Shown here: positions 52,813 to 61,181 of the stretch, piece by piece
Layout of the letters: the number at the start of each line of letters is the position of its first letter
Numbering within the stretch: the first letter of the stretch is position 1
From: RHKX01 sp963820055
GTDB lineage: Bacteria > Actinomycetota > Thermoleophilia > Solirubrobacterales > 70-9
Direction: 5' to 3'
Length of the DNA: 64,000 nucleotides
Assembly (NCBI GenBank): GCA_963820055.1
Contig: CAWFYJ010000004.1
Location: forward strand, 496,001 to 560,000
Program-made: the position numbers and the translations under genes
Notes under the pieces: model-generated
Told to the model about the DNA's origin: nothing
What the model saw: only the letters and a program-made list of their open reading frames with translations
Database searches by the model: none

Positions 52813-53042
52813 CGTGCGAGCCACGGGGACAGGACGCGCTGCAGTTGCGGCAGCAGGACGAAGACCATCAATGGCACGGCGGTGAGCGTCAGCGCCAGCG
52901 TCCGAAGAGGCAGTGGCCAGGTGGCCATGGCGTCGCCGCCGAGGGCGAGCAGGAGGGTGATGGTCGGGTAGATCGCGAGCCAGACGACGAGCGCCATTCG
53001 ATGACGAGGCGGAGGCTGGGGACAAGGTCGATCGGTTGACAT
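52809..53042 (-). CDS. Small two-helix membrane protein
   Basis: A 77-residue protein: a Pro/Arg-rich start, helix MALVVWLAIYPTITLLLAL, loop, and helix LRTLALTLTAVPLMVFVLL. The same two-helix unit is often fused to antibiotic-biosynthesis-monooxygenase domains; here it stands alone. ATG 53042 has AAAGGAG at ideal spacing. It opens the operon with the flavoprotein and faces the TetR gene across a double operator. Confidence 0.75.
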   Translation of the reverse strand: MSTDRPCPQPPPRHRMALVVWLAIYPTITLLLALGGDAMATWPLPLRTLALTLTAVPLMVFVLLPQLQRVLSPWLAR

Positions 53043-53059
53043 GACTTCTCCTTTCAGCA

Positions 53060-53119
53060 GACGAGACGTTGTGTCTCGTCGCGTACCAGTTTGACACAAG
53101 ACGTCTCGTCTTGTCAAAT
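53060..53119. promoter_or_regulatory. Twin TetR operators and promoter
   Basis: Operator 1: gacgagac gttgt gtctcgtc (53060-53080). Operator 2: acaagac gtctc gtcttgt (53096-53114). Both have perfect arms around 5 bases. Plus-strand -35 TTGACA (53091-53096) and -10 TCAAAT (53114-53119) are 17 bases apart and lead straight to ATG 53127. A minus-strand TTGACA (53117-53112) could serve the divergent operon. Confidence 0.7.
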
Positions 53120-53126
53120 ACGCTCC

Positions 53127-53714
53127 ATGCCTCCGAGAGCGAACGCACCAGATCCGTCCCGTCGCAGCGAGCGAGCCCACCGCGCCATCCTCGACGCCAC
53201 CGGCGAGCTGATCGCCGACCAGGGACTCGCCGACACATCGATCGATCAGATCGCCGAGCGCGCCGGCGTCGGCAAGCAGACCATCTACCGGTGGTGGCCG
53301 AACAAGGCTGCGTTAGTGCTCACCTACGCGCAGGAGCGAGCGCGGCCGGTCCGCAGGCCGGACACCGGCAGCCTCGAGGGCGATCTCCGCCAACTCGCCC
53401 GGGATCTCACGAACACCCTGAGCAAGTCACCCGCCGGCCGGGTCTGTGCCGAGCTCATCGGCAGCGTCGAATCGGACCCTGCCTTCGCCGAGGCCTACCG
53501 AGAGACCTTCGTATCCAAGAGGCGAGCCATGGTGCTCGAGATCCTGGACGAATGGCAGCAGCGAGGTGCCGTTCGCAAAGACATCGATCTCGAGGTCGCG
53601 ACCGACCTCCTCTACGGACCCATCTGGTATCGCCGGCTCGTGCAACAGACGCCGCTCACGCCCAAGTTCGCCGACGAGCTCGCCGAGCAGGTCACGGAAG
53701 CGGTCCGGCGCTAG
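53127..53714 (+). CDS. TetR-family transcriptional regulator
   Basis: A 195-residue regulator. N-terminal helix-turn-helix: RAHRAILDATGELIADQGL, then TSIDQIAERAGVGKQTIYRW (about 15-60). The C-terminal helices resemble the TetR_C_16-type ligand and dimer domain. ATG 53127 is chosen since the predicted transcription start is at 53126-53127; an upstream start at 53091 would lie inside the operator. It likely represses itself and the divergent flavoprotein operon. Confidence 0.92.
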   Translation: MPPRANAPDPSRRSERAHRAILDATGELIADQGLADTSIDQIAERAGVGKQTIYRWWPNKAALVLTYAQERARPVRRPDTGSLEGDLRQLARDLTNTLSKSPAGRVCAELIGSVESDPAFAEAYRETFVSKRRAMVLEILDEWQQRGAVRKDIDLEVATDLLYGPIWYRRLVQQTPLTPKFADELAEQVTEAVRR

Positions 53715-53718
53715 CGCC

Positions 53719-53859
53719 TCAGATCTTGACGTCGGTGATGCCCTCTTCGGGAAGGTTCTCGCGAGCCCGCTGATCCTCACGGATGCCGGTGATCACGAGG
53801 CCGCACGCGAGGGCGACGATCGCGGTCACGAAACAGCCGACGAGGAACAGGCCGATCAC
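53719..53859 (-). CDS. Single-helix 46-residue membrane protein
   Basis: MIGLFLVGCFVTAIVALACG opens one membrane helix, followed by an acidic cytoplasmic or exposed tail (REDQRARENLPEEG). GTG 53859 overlaps the stop of the 62-residue gene (GTGA), which supports both as real. No family is recognised. It ends four bases from the TetR stop on the opposite strand. Confidence 0.6.
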   Translation of the reverse strand: MIGLFLVGCFVTAIVALACGLVITGIREDQRARENLPEEGITDVKI

Positions 53860-54044
53860 CGGCGCGGACCTCCCCGGGGCGGCAGGATCAGGGCGCCGAG
53901 GGCGAGGATCGAAGGAACCCACAGCCCGACGAAGATCCCGTTGGTCTTGTCATCGAGGAAGTAGAGGCCGACCGAGATCACGAAGGACAGGAAGGCCGCG
54001 ACAAGGATCAGCGCCCGCGCCCGTTCATAGGGGTTCTTTGGCAT
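53856..54044 (-). CDS. Two-helix 62-residue membrane protein
   Basis: Helices at about 12-28 (ALILVAAFLSFVISVGLYFL) and 37-55 (IFVGLWVPSILALGALILP) with a short DDKTNG turn. Small actinobacterial membrane protein of unknown function. ATG 54044 has no clear ribosome binding site. It is co-directional with a tRNA gene 90 bases upstream and coupled to the 46-residue gene. Confidence 0.65.
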   Translation of the reverse strand: MPKNPYERARALILVAAFLSFVISVGLYFLDDKTNGIFVGLWVPSILALGALILPPRGGPRR

Positions 54045-54132
54045 GCCGACCGGATGCCCGCACCAGATGCCGCCGAACCACTTCCTGACTTGGGAGGCAT
54101 CCGAATCGCCCAGCCACGGCCAGAGGCTGACA

Positions 54133-54206
<74 letters not shown>

Positions 54207-54274
54207 GCATAGCGGAGGGTATCGGCCGAATTGGGCGGCTTTGGGGCGAGGTCGGCGCTACCCCGGCACCTCGC

Positions 54275-54478
54275 CTAGATGCCCCCGCCCCCACCCCATC
54301 GTCGCCGGCGCCGGTTGCGTTCGCGGCGCACCGTCTTGCCGGCTGAGGAGGCAGCGTCCGGGTCTCGATCGATCATCGATTCGCTGCCGGGATTGCGGCG
54401 CCCATCCAGGACCGACTGGTCCGCAGGCTTGTCGATCTTTGAGTCGATCCGGTCGATGAGTCTCGATAGGAACCCCAC
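54275..54478 (-). CDS. Small basic protein of unknown function
   Basis: A 67-residue protein. An amphipathic N-terminus (GFLSRLIDRIDSKIDKP) is followed by a polar middle and an Arg-run plus Gly-run at the end (RRERNRRRRRWGGGGGI). No family is recognised. GTG 54478 has TAGGCT six bases upstream, which is the main reason to call it real. It may be membrane- or nucleic-acid-associated. Confidence 0.5.
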   Translation of the reverse strand: MGFLSRLIDRIDSKIDKPADQSVLDGRRNPGSESMIDRDPDAASSAGKTVRRERNRRRRRWGGGGGI

Positions 54479-54484
54479 GCGGTC

Positions 54485-54490
54485 AGCCTA
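54485..54490 (-). promoter_or_regulatory. -10 box for leaderless start at 54478
   Basis: TAGGCT on the minus strand, 6 nt before GTG 54478. Confidence 0.4.
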
Positions 54491-54669
54491 GAGGTGGCAC
54501 CGGCCCGCGGATACGCTGGCTCGGATGTCCGGGCGGTGGCTGCGGGTGTGCTTCGGGCTGCTTGCGACCACACCCAGCTGCGTGGGAGCCAGGCGCTGCG
54601 TTGCCGGTTGACGGTGGTGCTCGCCCCTGCGACAGTCAACGAACGAGTTTTACTCAACGGGGAGGCGAG

Positions 54670-55206
54670 TTGACGGTCACGAGACACCGCAAGGGGATCA
54701 GGACCCGGGTGACCGGAGCTGCGATTGCCGTGGGCGCAGCAGCGGCGCTCGCCATCGGAGGAGGTTCCGCAGCCGCAGCCCCTCCCGATGCGTTCTTCCA
54801 AGCGCAGGCGAAGAACACCTTCGTCAGCTTCTCGATTGCCTCCGGATCGAATGAGATCAGCAATCTCGGCTACACGGCTTTGAAGCTGCCGTGCGCCAAG
54901 GGGAAGAAGCTCCATGGCATGGTCGTGGGCGGCGACCGCACGGCGCCGATTCAGATGGACCTCACCGGCGCCCAGTACTTCGAGTCCTTCTGGTTGCGTG
55001 GGATACCCGATGCCGGAGGCATCGCCGGCAAGATCGGCGCCACCAAGGTCAAGGGATCTCTATCTCTTCACTGGAGCCGCAAGGTCGACCACAAAACCGT
55101 GCCGTGCTCGACCGGTCATCGCTCCTGGACTGCAAAGCAGGTCTCGGAGGATGCCTGGCTCGCTGCTCGCAAGAAGCAGGATTACTCCGTACCGAGCACG
55201 CCCTAG
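54670..55206 (+). CDS. Secreted protein of unknown function
   Basis: A 178-residue exported protein. TTG 54670 has GGAGGCGA six bases upstream and gives the signal GAAIAVGAAAALAIGGGSA. The mature part has two Cys (about 77 and 141) that may pair, and short beta-like segments (FVSFSIASGS, GSLSLHWS). No family is recognised. It converges on another secreted protein gene. Confidence 0.65.
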   Translation: MTVTRHRKGIRTRVTGAAIAVGAAAALAIGGGSAAAAPPDAFFQAQAKNTFVSFSIASGSNEISNLGYTALKLPCAKGKKLHGMVVGGDRTAPIQMDLTGAQYFESFWLRGIPDAGGIAGKIGATKVKGSLSLHWSRKVDHKTVPCSTGHRSWTAKQVSEDAWLAARKKQDYSVPSTP

Positions 55207-55224
55207 GACTTCCCGACGGCCCGC

Positions 55225-55818
55225 TCAGCCGGCGCTGCCGGTGATGTCGTCGATTCGGGCGGCGACGATGTTCGCGTCCGTGATGCGATCGCCGGCACTC
55301 GGGTTGAGCTTGTAGCACTCGAGCTCGATGGCCCCATCGGTCACATCGATGAGCGCGGTCAGGGTGAAGTTCTCGACGGAGCCGACCGTGCTGCGGGGAA
55401 CGAACTGGGTCCGGGAGGGTCCGACGCCGCCGGATACGAGACGGCATGAGACGTCGCCGCTGACGTCGTTGACGCTCTGGGCGGAGACGGAGGAGGTGAC
55501 GTAGTAGTTGCCGGGTGGAATCGACAGGTGAACGACGTTCGACCCGTAGGAGGAGGAGCTGAACGTGTCGTAGTTGACGGAACCGTTCGCCTGCCAGCCG
55601 TGGGCGGTCTCGGGGATAACGCCGGCGGCGAGATCGTTCGCCTTCAGCGTCCGGTCCTTGACCTTGGCGGTCTTGACGGCGTCGTCCTTGAGCTGCTTCG
55701 TGCCGACGCTATCCTTGCCGAGCTTGGACGCGGCGTAGGCGCCGCCGCCGAAGAGGACGACGAACGCGAGCAGCGTGACCATGACGTTGGCGTAGGTCAG
55801 ATGAGGCCGGACTCGCAT
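55225..55818 (-). CDS. Secreted protein of the LTYANVM type
   Basis: A 197-residue exported protein. The N-terminus LTYANVMVTLLAFVVLFGGG plus AYA is the signature of a large paralogous family of secreted proteins in Thermoleophilia (from memory of such genomes). It is followed by the Lys/Asp pattern SVGTKQLKDDAVKTAKVKD and a C-terminal beta domain with one probable Cys pair. Function unknown; usually surface-exposed. Supports the taxonomic placement. Confidence 0.75.
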   Translation of the reverse strand: MRVRPHLTYANVMVTLLAFVVLFGGGAYAASKLGKDSVGTKQLKDDAVKTAKVKDRTLKANDLAAGVIPETAHGWQANGSVNYDTFSSSSYGSNVVHLSIPPGNYYVTSSVSAQSVNDVSGDVSCRLVSGGVGPSRTQFVPRSTVGSVENFTLTALIDVTDGAIELECYKLNPSAGDRITDANIVAARIDDITGSAG

Positions 55819-55933
55819 AGCGCGATGAGTATAGGTGGCCGCTTTCCGGCAATTGAAGGCCGAGATCTGGCCCCGTATCCCGTGATCGGGACCTCTGCCG
55901 GCCTCGGACAGCCTTTACCCTGGGTGGCGGGAG

Positions 55934-56338
55934 ATGGCTTGGAATGAACTTCGTGACCGACTCGAGGACCGGCGAGACCGGCTCGGGAACGTTGCCGGAT
56001 CCGATGACGGATATGCGGCATCCCTCCTGCGTCGCATGCGTCGGCACTGGAGGCCGCTTCTGGCCGTGATCGTCGGCTCACTGGCGATCGCCGCCGGGGG
56101 CTATGCGATCGGGACATCGCAGGTCAGCGACCCCGACGGCGCCCGCGAGGAAGCAGAGCAAGCAGGCCAAATAGTCGGGGCGTCCGCAGGGGCAGCCGCT
56201 GGTTTCGCGCGCAGTTTCACACCTGCTCGCGAGCGCGCCTACGACGCCGCATACCGAAGGGCCTACAGGCAGGCCTACCGTGACACGTTCAGGCAAGCGG
56301 ACCTGACCGCTCCCGACCGTCTGGCGAGCGCTCCGTGA
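55934..56338 (+). CDS. Membrane-anchored repeat protein A
   Basis: A 134-residue protein: a charged cytoplasmic segment, one membrane helix (about 40-58) ending GGYAIGTS, an Ala/Gly-rich part (GASAGAAAG) and a helical repeat AYDAAYRRAYRQAYRDTF. ATG 55934 has GGGAG just upstream, and TACCCT 12 bases before it. It overlaps the next gene (GTGA, 56335-56338), which shares the GYxIGxS motif after its helix, so the two are likely paralogs that act together. Function unknown. Confidence 0.7.
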   Translation: MAWNELRDRLEDRRDRLGNVAGSDDGYAASLLRRMRRHWRPLLAVIVGSLAIAAGGYAIGTSQVSDPDGAREEAEQAGQIVGASAGAAAGFARSFTPARERAYDAAYRRAYRQAYRDTFRQADLTAPDRLASAP

Positions 56339-56925
56339 ATCTGCCCCGCGGGAGCGACACCATCGACGAGCTGCGGTGGCGCTGGCGGCGGCTGCGAATC
56401 GCCACCGCTGAGCGGGAGGGCCTCGGACGCCGCGTCGGCGTCGCCGTGCTCGCGTGCCTGGTCGTCCTCGAGATCGGCCTGGTCGGCTACCAGATCGGAT
56501 CCTCGAGCGGCGTCGAGGAATCGGCTCTCGGGCCGATCCGGGGCAATGCCTTCGAAGTCTCGTTCGAAGCCGCGCGCACCGATGCGAAGTCCCAGGGCCA
56601 ATTGGTGGGTCGCCGGGTTGGAGCACTGACGGGTCGCCAGGCGGGCAAGCGGTCCGGCGCCCAGGCGGGTGAGCGGAGGGGGTCGGCAGCCGTCGAACGC
56701 GCCGAGGCGCGCATCGCCAGACAAGAGGCCCAAGCGGCTGCGCTCACCGCCGCAGCCCTAAAGGACTCCAAGCAGACGGCGCAGACGCCCGCTCCAGTGG
56801 CCTCCGTCCCCGCTCCGGCGCCGGCACCCGCGCCGGCTCCATCGCCATCGCCATCGCCCGCACCTTCTCCCACCCCGCAGACACCGGAGGCGCCTTGCTT
56901 CGACGCCGCCGGGCACCCGTGCTGA
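56335..56925 (+). CDS. Membrane-anchored repeat protein B
   Basis: A 196-residue protein. After a charged segment, one helix (about 33-53) is followed by GYQIGSS, then Gly/Ala/Arg repeats (VGRRVGALTGRQAGKRSGAQAG), an Ala/Glu coiled-coil stretch, an Ala-Pro-Ser tail (PAPAPAPAPAPSPSPSP) and PCFDAAGHPC at the end with two Cys that may pair. GTG 56335 is coupled to protein A. The tail may span the wall. No family is known. Confidence 0.7.
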   Translation: MNLPRGSDTIDELRWRWRRLRIATAEREGLGRRVGVAVLACLVVLEIGLVGYQIGSSSGVEESALGPIRGNAFEVSFEAARTDAKSQGQLVGRRVGALTGRQAGKRSGAQAGERRGSAAVERAEARIARQEAQAAALTAAALKDSKQTAQTPAPVASVPAPAPAPAPAPSPSPSPAPSPTPQTPEAPCFDAAGHPC

Positions 56926-56937
56926 GCAACGGGCGAG

Positions 56938-58392
56938 CTAGGAGGAGCGCCTCGCTTCGTTTTCATCGGTCAGTGTGAAGCGGACCCCTTGAGCTTCGAC
57001 CCTGAACCTGTAGGACAGGCTGCCGTGCCGCTCGACCTTTCCCCTTCCCTTCAGACGGTAGCCCGGGAACCTGGCTGAGAACCCGCACTCGAACGCGACC
57101 CGGCTGCGCCGGCGGCAGTCGGTGCGCACGGCATTGATCACGCGGTGAGCAAAACCGTGGCGGCTGAGTGCGGTGAGCACGGCGCGACGGGCTGCCTCCG
57201 CTCCCAACCTGCGCTCGCGGACCACCGTGAAGCTCACCGACTCGGTCCCGCCCACGTTTCCGGCTGCATCGGTGGCTCGGACGGAGATGGTGTGCTGCCT
57301 GCCCCGTCCGACCTTCGAACTCGCCCGGACCCTGTAGGGCGAATTGCAGGGCTCGTACCGGGCGCCGTCGAGCTTGCACTCGTAGGTGGCGCCCGCTTCG
57401 GAGCTGAAGGACACGGCCACCCTTACGGACTTACGCTCCGTGTTGATCGTCACCTCGGGTCGCTTCGTGATGGTCGTGGCGGGGCCGGTCGTGTCGACCG
57501 TGAACTCGCGTTTGGCGGGGTCCGGGTCGGGATTGCCGGCCTGGTCGACGGCGCGGACCTCGAAGCTGTGGGGACCATCGGTCAGCGCCGGCGTCGTATG
57601 GGTATCGCCGGGGCCTGAACAGGCGCCGAACTCGCCGGTATCGACCCGGCATTGGAAGCTCGCCGCGGCGTCCTCGGAGGAGAAGGTGAAGGTCGGGGTC
57701 GAGTCGTCTGTGATCGCCTCCGGGCCGGTCTCGATCGTCGTGTCGGGGCCGGTCGTGTCGACGGTGAACTCGCGTTTGGCGGGGTCCGGGTCGGGATTGC
57801 CGGCCTGGTCGACGGCGCGGACCTCGAAGCTGTGGGGACCATCGGTCAGCGCCGGCGTCGTATGGGTATCGCCGGGGCCTGAACAGGTGCCGAACTCGCC
57901 GGTATCGACCCGGCATTGGAAGCTCGCCGCGGCGTCCTCGGAGGAGAAGGTGAAGGTCGGGGTCGAGTCGTCCGTGATCGCCTCCGGGCCGGTCTCGATC
58001 GTCGTGTCGGGCGGGGTCGTGTCGACAGTGAACTCGCGTTTGGCGGGGTCCGGGTCGGGATTGCCGGCCTGGTCGACGGCGCGGACCTCGAAGCTGTGGG
58101 GACCGTCGGTCAGCGCCGGCGTCGTGTACGGGTTGCCGGGGCAGGTTTCGAAAGCCGCTTCGTCGATCCGGCATTCGAAGAAGCTGGCGAGCGGGTCGTC
58201 GGAGGAGAAGGCGAAGGTCGGCGTGGGGTTATTGGTGATCGCGCCGGGGCCGGTGGTCGGGTCGATCGTCGTTGCGGCATCTGCCCTCGCCGGCACCGCA
58301 AGCAGGAAGAACGCTGCGACAGCCAGCAGCGCACACCGCTTCCGGCCTGAACGGGAGGAGTCATCCCCACTCTTCAACCAATCGACACCCAC
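56938..58392 (-). CDS. Secreted Ig-like repeat protein
   Basis: A 484-residue exported protein with a signal peptide (about 20-40). Three Ig-like repeats of 88 residues each follow, with the marks DSTPTFTFSS, FQCRVD and SFEVRAVDQAGNPDPDP, typical of Thermoleophilia/actinobacterial surface proteins. A fourth Ig-like unit lacks the DNA repeat. The C-terminal ~110 residues form a separate domain (ALSRHGFAHRVINAV, CGFSARFPGYRLKG) resembling a lipoprotein-type beta structure. GTG 58392 has TAACCT six bases upstream. Likely an adhesin or binding protein. Confidence 0.8.
   Translation of the reverse strand: MGVDWLKSGDDSSRSGRKRCALLAVAAFFLLAVPARADAATTIDPTTGPGAITNNPTPTFAFSSDDPLASFFECRIDEAAFETCPGNPYTTPALTDGPHSFEVRAVDQAGNPDPDPAKREFTVDTTPPDTTIETGPEAITDDSTPTFTFSSEDAAASFQCRVDTGEFGTCSGPGDTHTTPALTDGPHSFEVRAVDQAGNPDPDPAKREFTVDTTGPDTTIETGPEAITDDSTPTFTFSSEDAAASFQCRVDTGEFGACSGPGDTHTTPALTDGPHSFEVRAVDQAGNPDPDPAKREFTVDTTGPATTITKRPEVTINTERKSVRVAVSFSSEAGATYECKLDGARYEPCNSPYRVRASSKVGRGRQHTISVRATDAAGNVGGTESVSFTVVRERRLGAEAARRAVLTALSRHGFAHRVINAVRTDCRRRSRVAFECGFSARFPGYRLKGRGKVERHGSLSYRFRVEAQGVRFTLTDENEARRSS
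57491..58270. repeat. 264-bp tandem repeat in the Ig-like gene
   Basis: Unit starts at 57491, 57755 and 58019 (exactly 264 bp, 88 codons). The first two copies differ at only a few positions; the third, closest to the signal peptide, is more diverged. Such recent homogenisation can change repeat number between strains and cause assembly collapse. Confidence 0.9.
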
Positions 58393-58398
58393 ACCGCG

Positions 58399-58404
58399 AG
58401 GTTA
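58399..58404 (-). promoter_or_regulatory. -10 box for leaderless start at 58392
   Basis: TAACCT on the minus strand, 6 nt before GTG 58392. Confidence 0.45.
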
Positions 58405-58520
58405 CCCCTCCCAGGACCCCTCAGGCCGGGTCCCGCCGACGACCACGCCCCCGTCAGGAGCATCGCTTTGGCCGGCTGGGAACCTCGGAGGACCCGAGGC
58501 CCTGGACCGAGAACCCGGGC

Positions 58521-59213
58521 CTACGACGGAACGACGTGCTCGCAGTGGCTGGTCGGCGGATCGATCGAGAAGTCGATGATCGCCGTGTCGTCGCCAGGGC
58601 CGCATTCGATCTCGCGGTCGCGCCTGCCGCCGGACGCGTCGATGCGATCGTCGCCGGGACCGCCGCGGAGCTTGTCGCGGCCCGGACCGCCCCTAAGAAC
58701 GTCCGCGCCGGGACCGCCCTCGAGGACGTCGTCTCCGCTTCCCCCACCGAGGACGTCGTCGCCGACGTTGCCGGACAGCCGATCCGCGTCGGCGTTGCCC
58801 TCGAGCGTTCCGGCGCCCCAGCCGTCGCTGATCCGGTCGGCGCCGGCGTCGCCGCTGAATGTGCCGTCGACGTCGCCGCTGATCGAGAGGATGTCATCGC
58901 CGCCGCGCAGCGAGCCCACCCCGGTCCCCTGGTAGCGGTGGCAGACGGCGGCCGTCGTGGCGAGGCTCTCGCACTTTCCGTAGGGGGTGACGCCGCCTGC
59001 GTCGGCGACCACGACCCGCGCGGTGCCCGGGTGCTCGGCGATCGACTCGAAGAGGATCGCGACGACGTCGCGGTCGTCGCTCCCGGTCATCCCGAACGAG
59101 ACGAAGTCGCCGCCATCGCCGTAGAAGGTTCCGGCGGTCGTGGCCGCATCGGCCACTGCGGGCGCGCAGGCGAACGCGACGCCGAGCGCGAGGATCGTCG
59201 CGAGCTTCCTCAT
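58521..59213 (-). CDS. Secreted RTX-like (hemolysin-type calcium-binding) protein
   Basis: A 230-residue exported protein. Signal peptide about 1-22. From about residue 120, repeats of GGxGxDxLxGG type appear (GGGSGDDVLEGGPGADVLRG), the calcium-binding parallel beta roll of RTX proteins, usually loaded outside the cell. It ends in a short Cys-containing domain (ECGPGDDT, SHCEHVV). ATG 59213 fits. Enzyme activity is not seen; a structural or surface role is more likely. Confidence 0.82.
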   Translation of the reverse strand: MRKLATILALGVAFACAPAVADAATTAGTFYGDGGDFVSFGMTGSDDRDVVAILFESIAEHPGTARVVVADAGGVTPYGKCESLATTAAVCHRYQGTGVGSLRGGDDILSISGDVDGTFSGDAGADRISDGWGAGTLEGNADADRLSGNVGDDVLGGGSGDDVLEGGPGADVLRGGPGRDKLRGGPGDDRIDASGGRRDREIECGPGDDTAIIDFSIDPPTSHCEHVVPS

Positions 59214-59350
59214 GGGCCGCTAGACTCTAAGCCGCTCCGTGAACGGTCGGGCAACCAGCATAGCGGCGACTCTAACCGGCCTCTCGGTGGGCGAGGCGGT
59301 CAGCGAGCTGCGTCCGTCACTCGGCCGGAAGTCGAGCGCAAAACCGACGC

Positions 59351-59389
59351 AGAGGCACCCGAGCCGCGCAAATGCGACCGGGTGCCTCT
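59351..59389. terminator. 11-bp hairpin past the PhoX-like gene
   Basis: agaggcacccg (59351-59361) pairs with cgggtgcctct (59379-59389), 17-base loop, 33 bases past the stop at 59422. No T-tract follows on the minus strand. Confidence 0.5.
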
Positions 59390-59421
59390 CGACTACTGCG
59401 ACGCCCCAGCAGGGGCGAGGC

Positions 59422-61000
59422 TCAGCCGTCCAGGTTGTAGACGTCCTTGAACTTGCGGACGTGCAGGGCCAGCAACTGCCCGTATTCGACAGCGGCCGTG
59501 TCCGGGTTCGTCTTGTGGACCTGTGCGTCGAACAGGAACCAGCCGGGAGCGATCAGCTTCTTGGCATCGATGATGCCGCTGGACTCCTCGTCCTGGGTGA
59601 TGAATCCAGGTGCGCCCGTCCTGAACTGGGCAGGATCGAACTCGGCGAGAACGCCGCGGTCGCCCGTGTCGATGTCGTAGGCGACGATCCGCGCCAACTG
59701 CGCGTTGTTGCCCGGGTCCTCCTGGATCAGGAGATTGCCCTTGCCGTCGATCGTCATGTTGTCGGGCTTGTTGAGGTACGGGGCCTCCGAACCGTCGAGC
59801 AGCAGCTCGAGGGTTCCGCCCTTCGACGGATCCGACACGTCCTTGAACCGGAGCCGCCACAGACCACCTCCATCACGAGTCACCGATGGCTCCGCCGGAA
59901 CCGTGCCCGGTGCGCCCTCGGTCGTGAGGAAGTAGTAGTCGTTCGGGCCTGCGGGGATCGAACTCGCCGTCCTCGATCCGGTTCAGGCTCAGGCCCTTGG
60001 CGAGAGCTTCGCTGTTCTGGCGAGCGCCGGAGCGGTCCCAGTTGATCTGCTCTTCGGCGCCGACGGTGAACTTCGTCGGCTCGCCCTTGCCGTAGGTCGA
60101 GCGGAACTCGGCATCGCTGTCGACGGCCTCGTCCTTGAGGTCGACGGTGTACAGCGAGCCGTTGGTCAGGCCGGCCTGGTCGAACGGGTTGCCGGTCTTC
60201 TGCTTGGTGCCGACGTGGATCCAGAGCTGACTTCCGTCGCTCGGGCCGTCCTCGTCCCCGATCGTGACCGTCGTGTCGCTCGTTGGTGTCTGCGGGCTGC
60301 GTGTTCTCCCACGACGCGAGGCCCGAGGCGCGGCAACTGCTGCGCCTGTCCATCGGTGGTGACGCCGAAGACGCGGCCCTCGTTGCCGTTCTCCTCGTTG
60401 GCGAAGTAGAGCTGGCCCTTGAAGCCACGTCCTCCTTCGCCCTTGAACACGCCGGGATCAGTCAGGCTGCTCGAGCAGAATCGCGAGAACGCCGCGACCT
60501 GAGCGATGAACGTGTCAGTCGTATCGCGCGGGTTGACGCCTCCTGTCGATGCCGTCGTCCCATAGCGTCTGCGTCGGGTAGTTCCAGTAGCGGACGCCCG
60601 GATCGATCAGGTCGTGGCCCGACTCGACGGCGAGGCTGTCGGAGTCAATGTCGTACTCGGAAACGAACGCGCCCTTCTGGCCGTGCCGCCGGATCGCGCC
60701 CACGGTGGCCGTCAGCTCTTGGTTCACCAGCAGCGTGAAGTCGCGGCTTCCCTGCTCCCGATAGGCGCCGAGGCCGTCCGGGATCCCGACCATCTCGTAG
60801 CCGTTGCCCGCAGACCCGGCGTCGCTGACGGTGAGCAGTGACTTGGTCAGGACGCCGTCGGCGATCGGCAGGACGTACGGGCTCGTCGTCGTGCTCGGTC
60901 CCGTACCGGTTCCCTCCGGGGCGGCGATTGCCGCCGTCGCACCGACGGCCGCCACTGCGGCTGCCAGGAGCACGGCGGGGACTTTCCGTCTCGAAAACAT
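59422..61000 (-). pseudogene. PhoX-type (DUF839) phosphatase with four apparent frameshifts
   Basis: Four short frames together make one DUF839/PhoX-like secreted protein of about 520 residues. The start ATG 61000 has GGGAGAA upstream and a signal peptide; EMVGIPDGLGAYREQG and LLVNQEL follow. Breaks occur near 60565 (before YGTTASTGGVNP), near 60325 (before LASWENT), near 60278 (before DTTVTIGDEDG) and in gggg 59953-59956 (before AGPNDYYFLTT). The end (IDGKGNLLIQEDPGNN, KFKDVYNLDG) is intact. Each correction removes one base. The family hydrolyses phosphate esters with calcium and iron. Assembly error and decay cannot be told apart here. Confidence 0.8.
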
Positions 61001-61169
61001 TGGTTCTCCCTTTTCGGATCTCCGGCCGAACGCCGGCTGACCCCTGTCTATGTGGGACGCGTGGCCGTCTTGTTGAGAGTCCGTGACCCCGTCGTTATCT
61101 GTTGGTGAACCGCCGGGCCGGTCGTTCGCTCAGAGCGATAATCGAGGGCTGAACAACCGGCGCGGGCGA

Positions 61170-61175
61170 TAGGTT
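61170..61175 (+). promoter_or_regulatory. -10 box for leaderless start at 61182
   Basis: TAGGTT, 6 nt before ATG 61182. Confidence 0.45.
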
Positions 61176-61181
61176 CGCGGC

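Noticed and set aside
57491..58270. CRISPR-like array
   Set aside because: Units are 264 bp, head-to-tail, coding and spacer-free; they are protein repeats.
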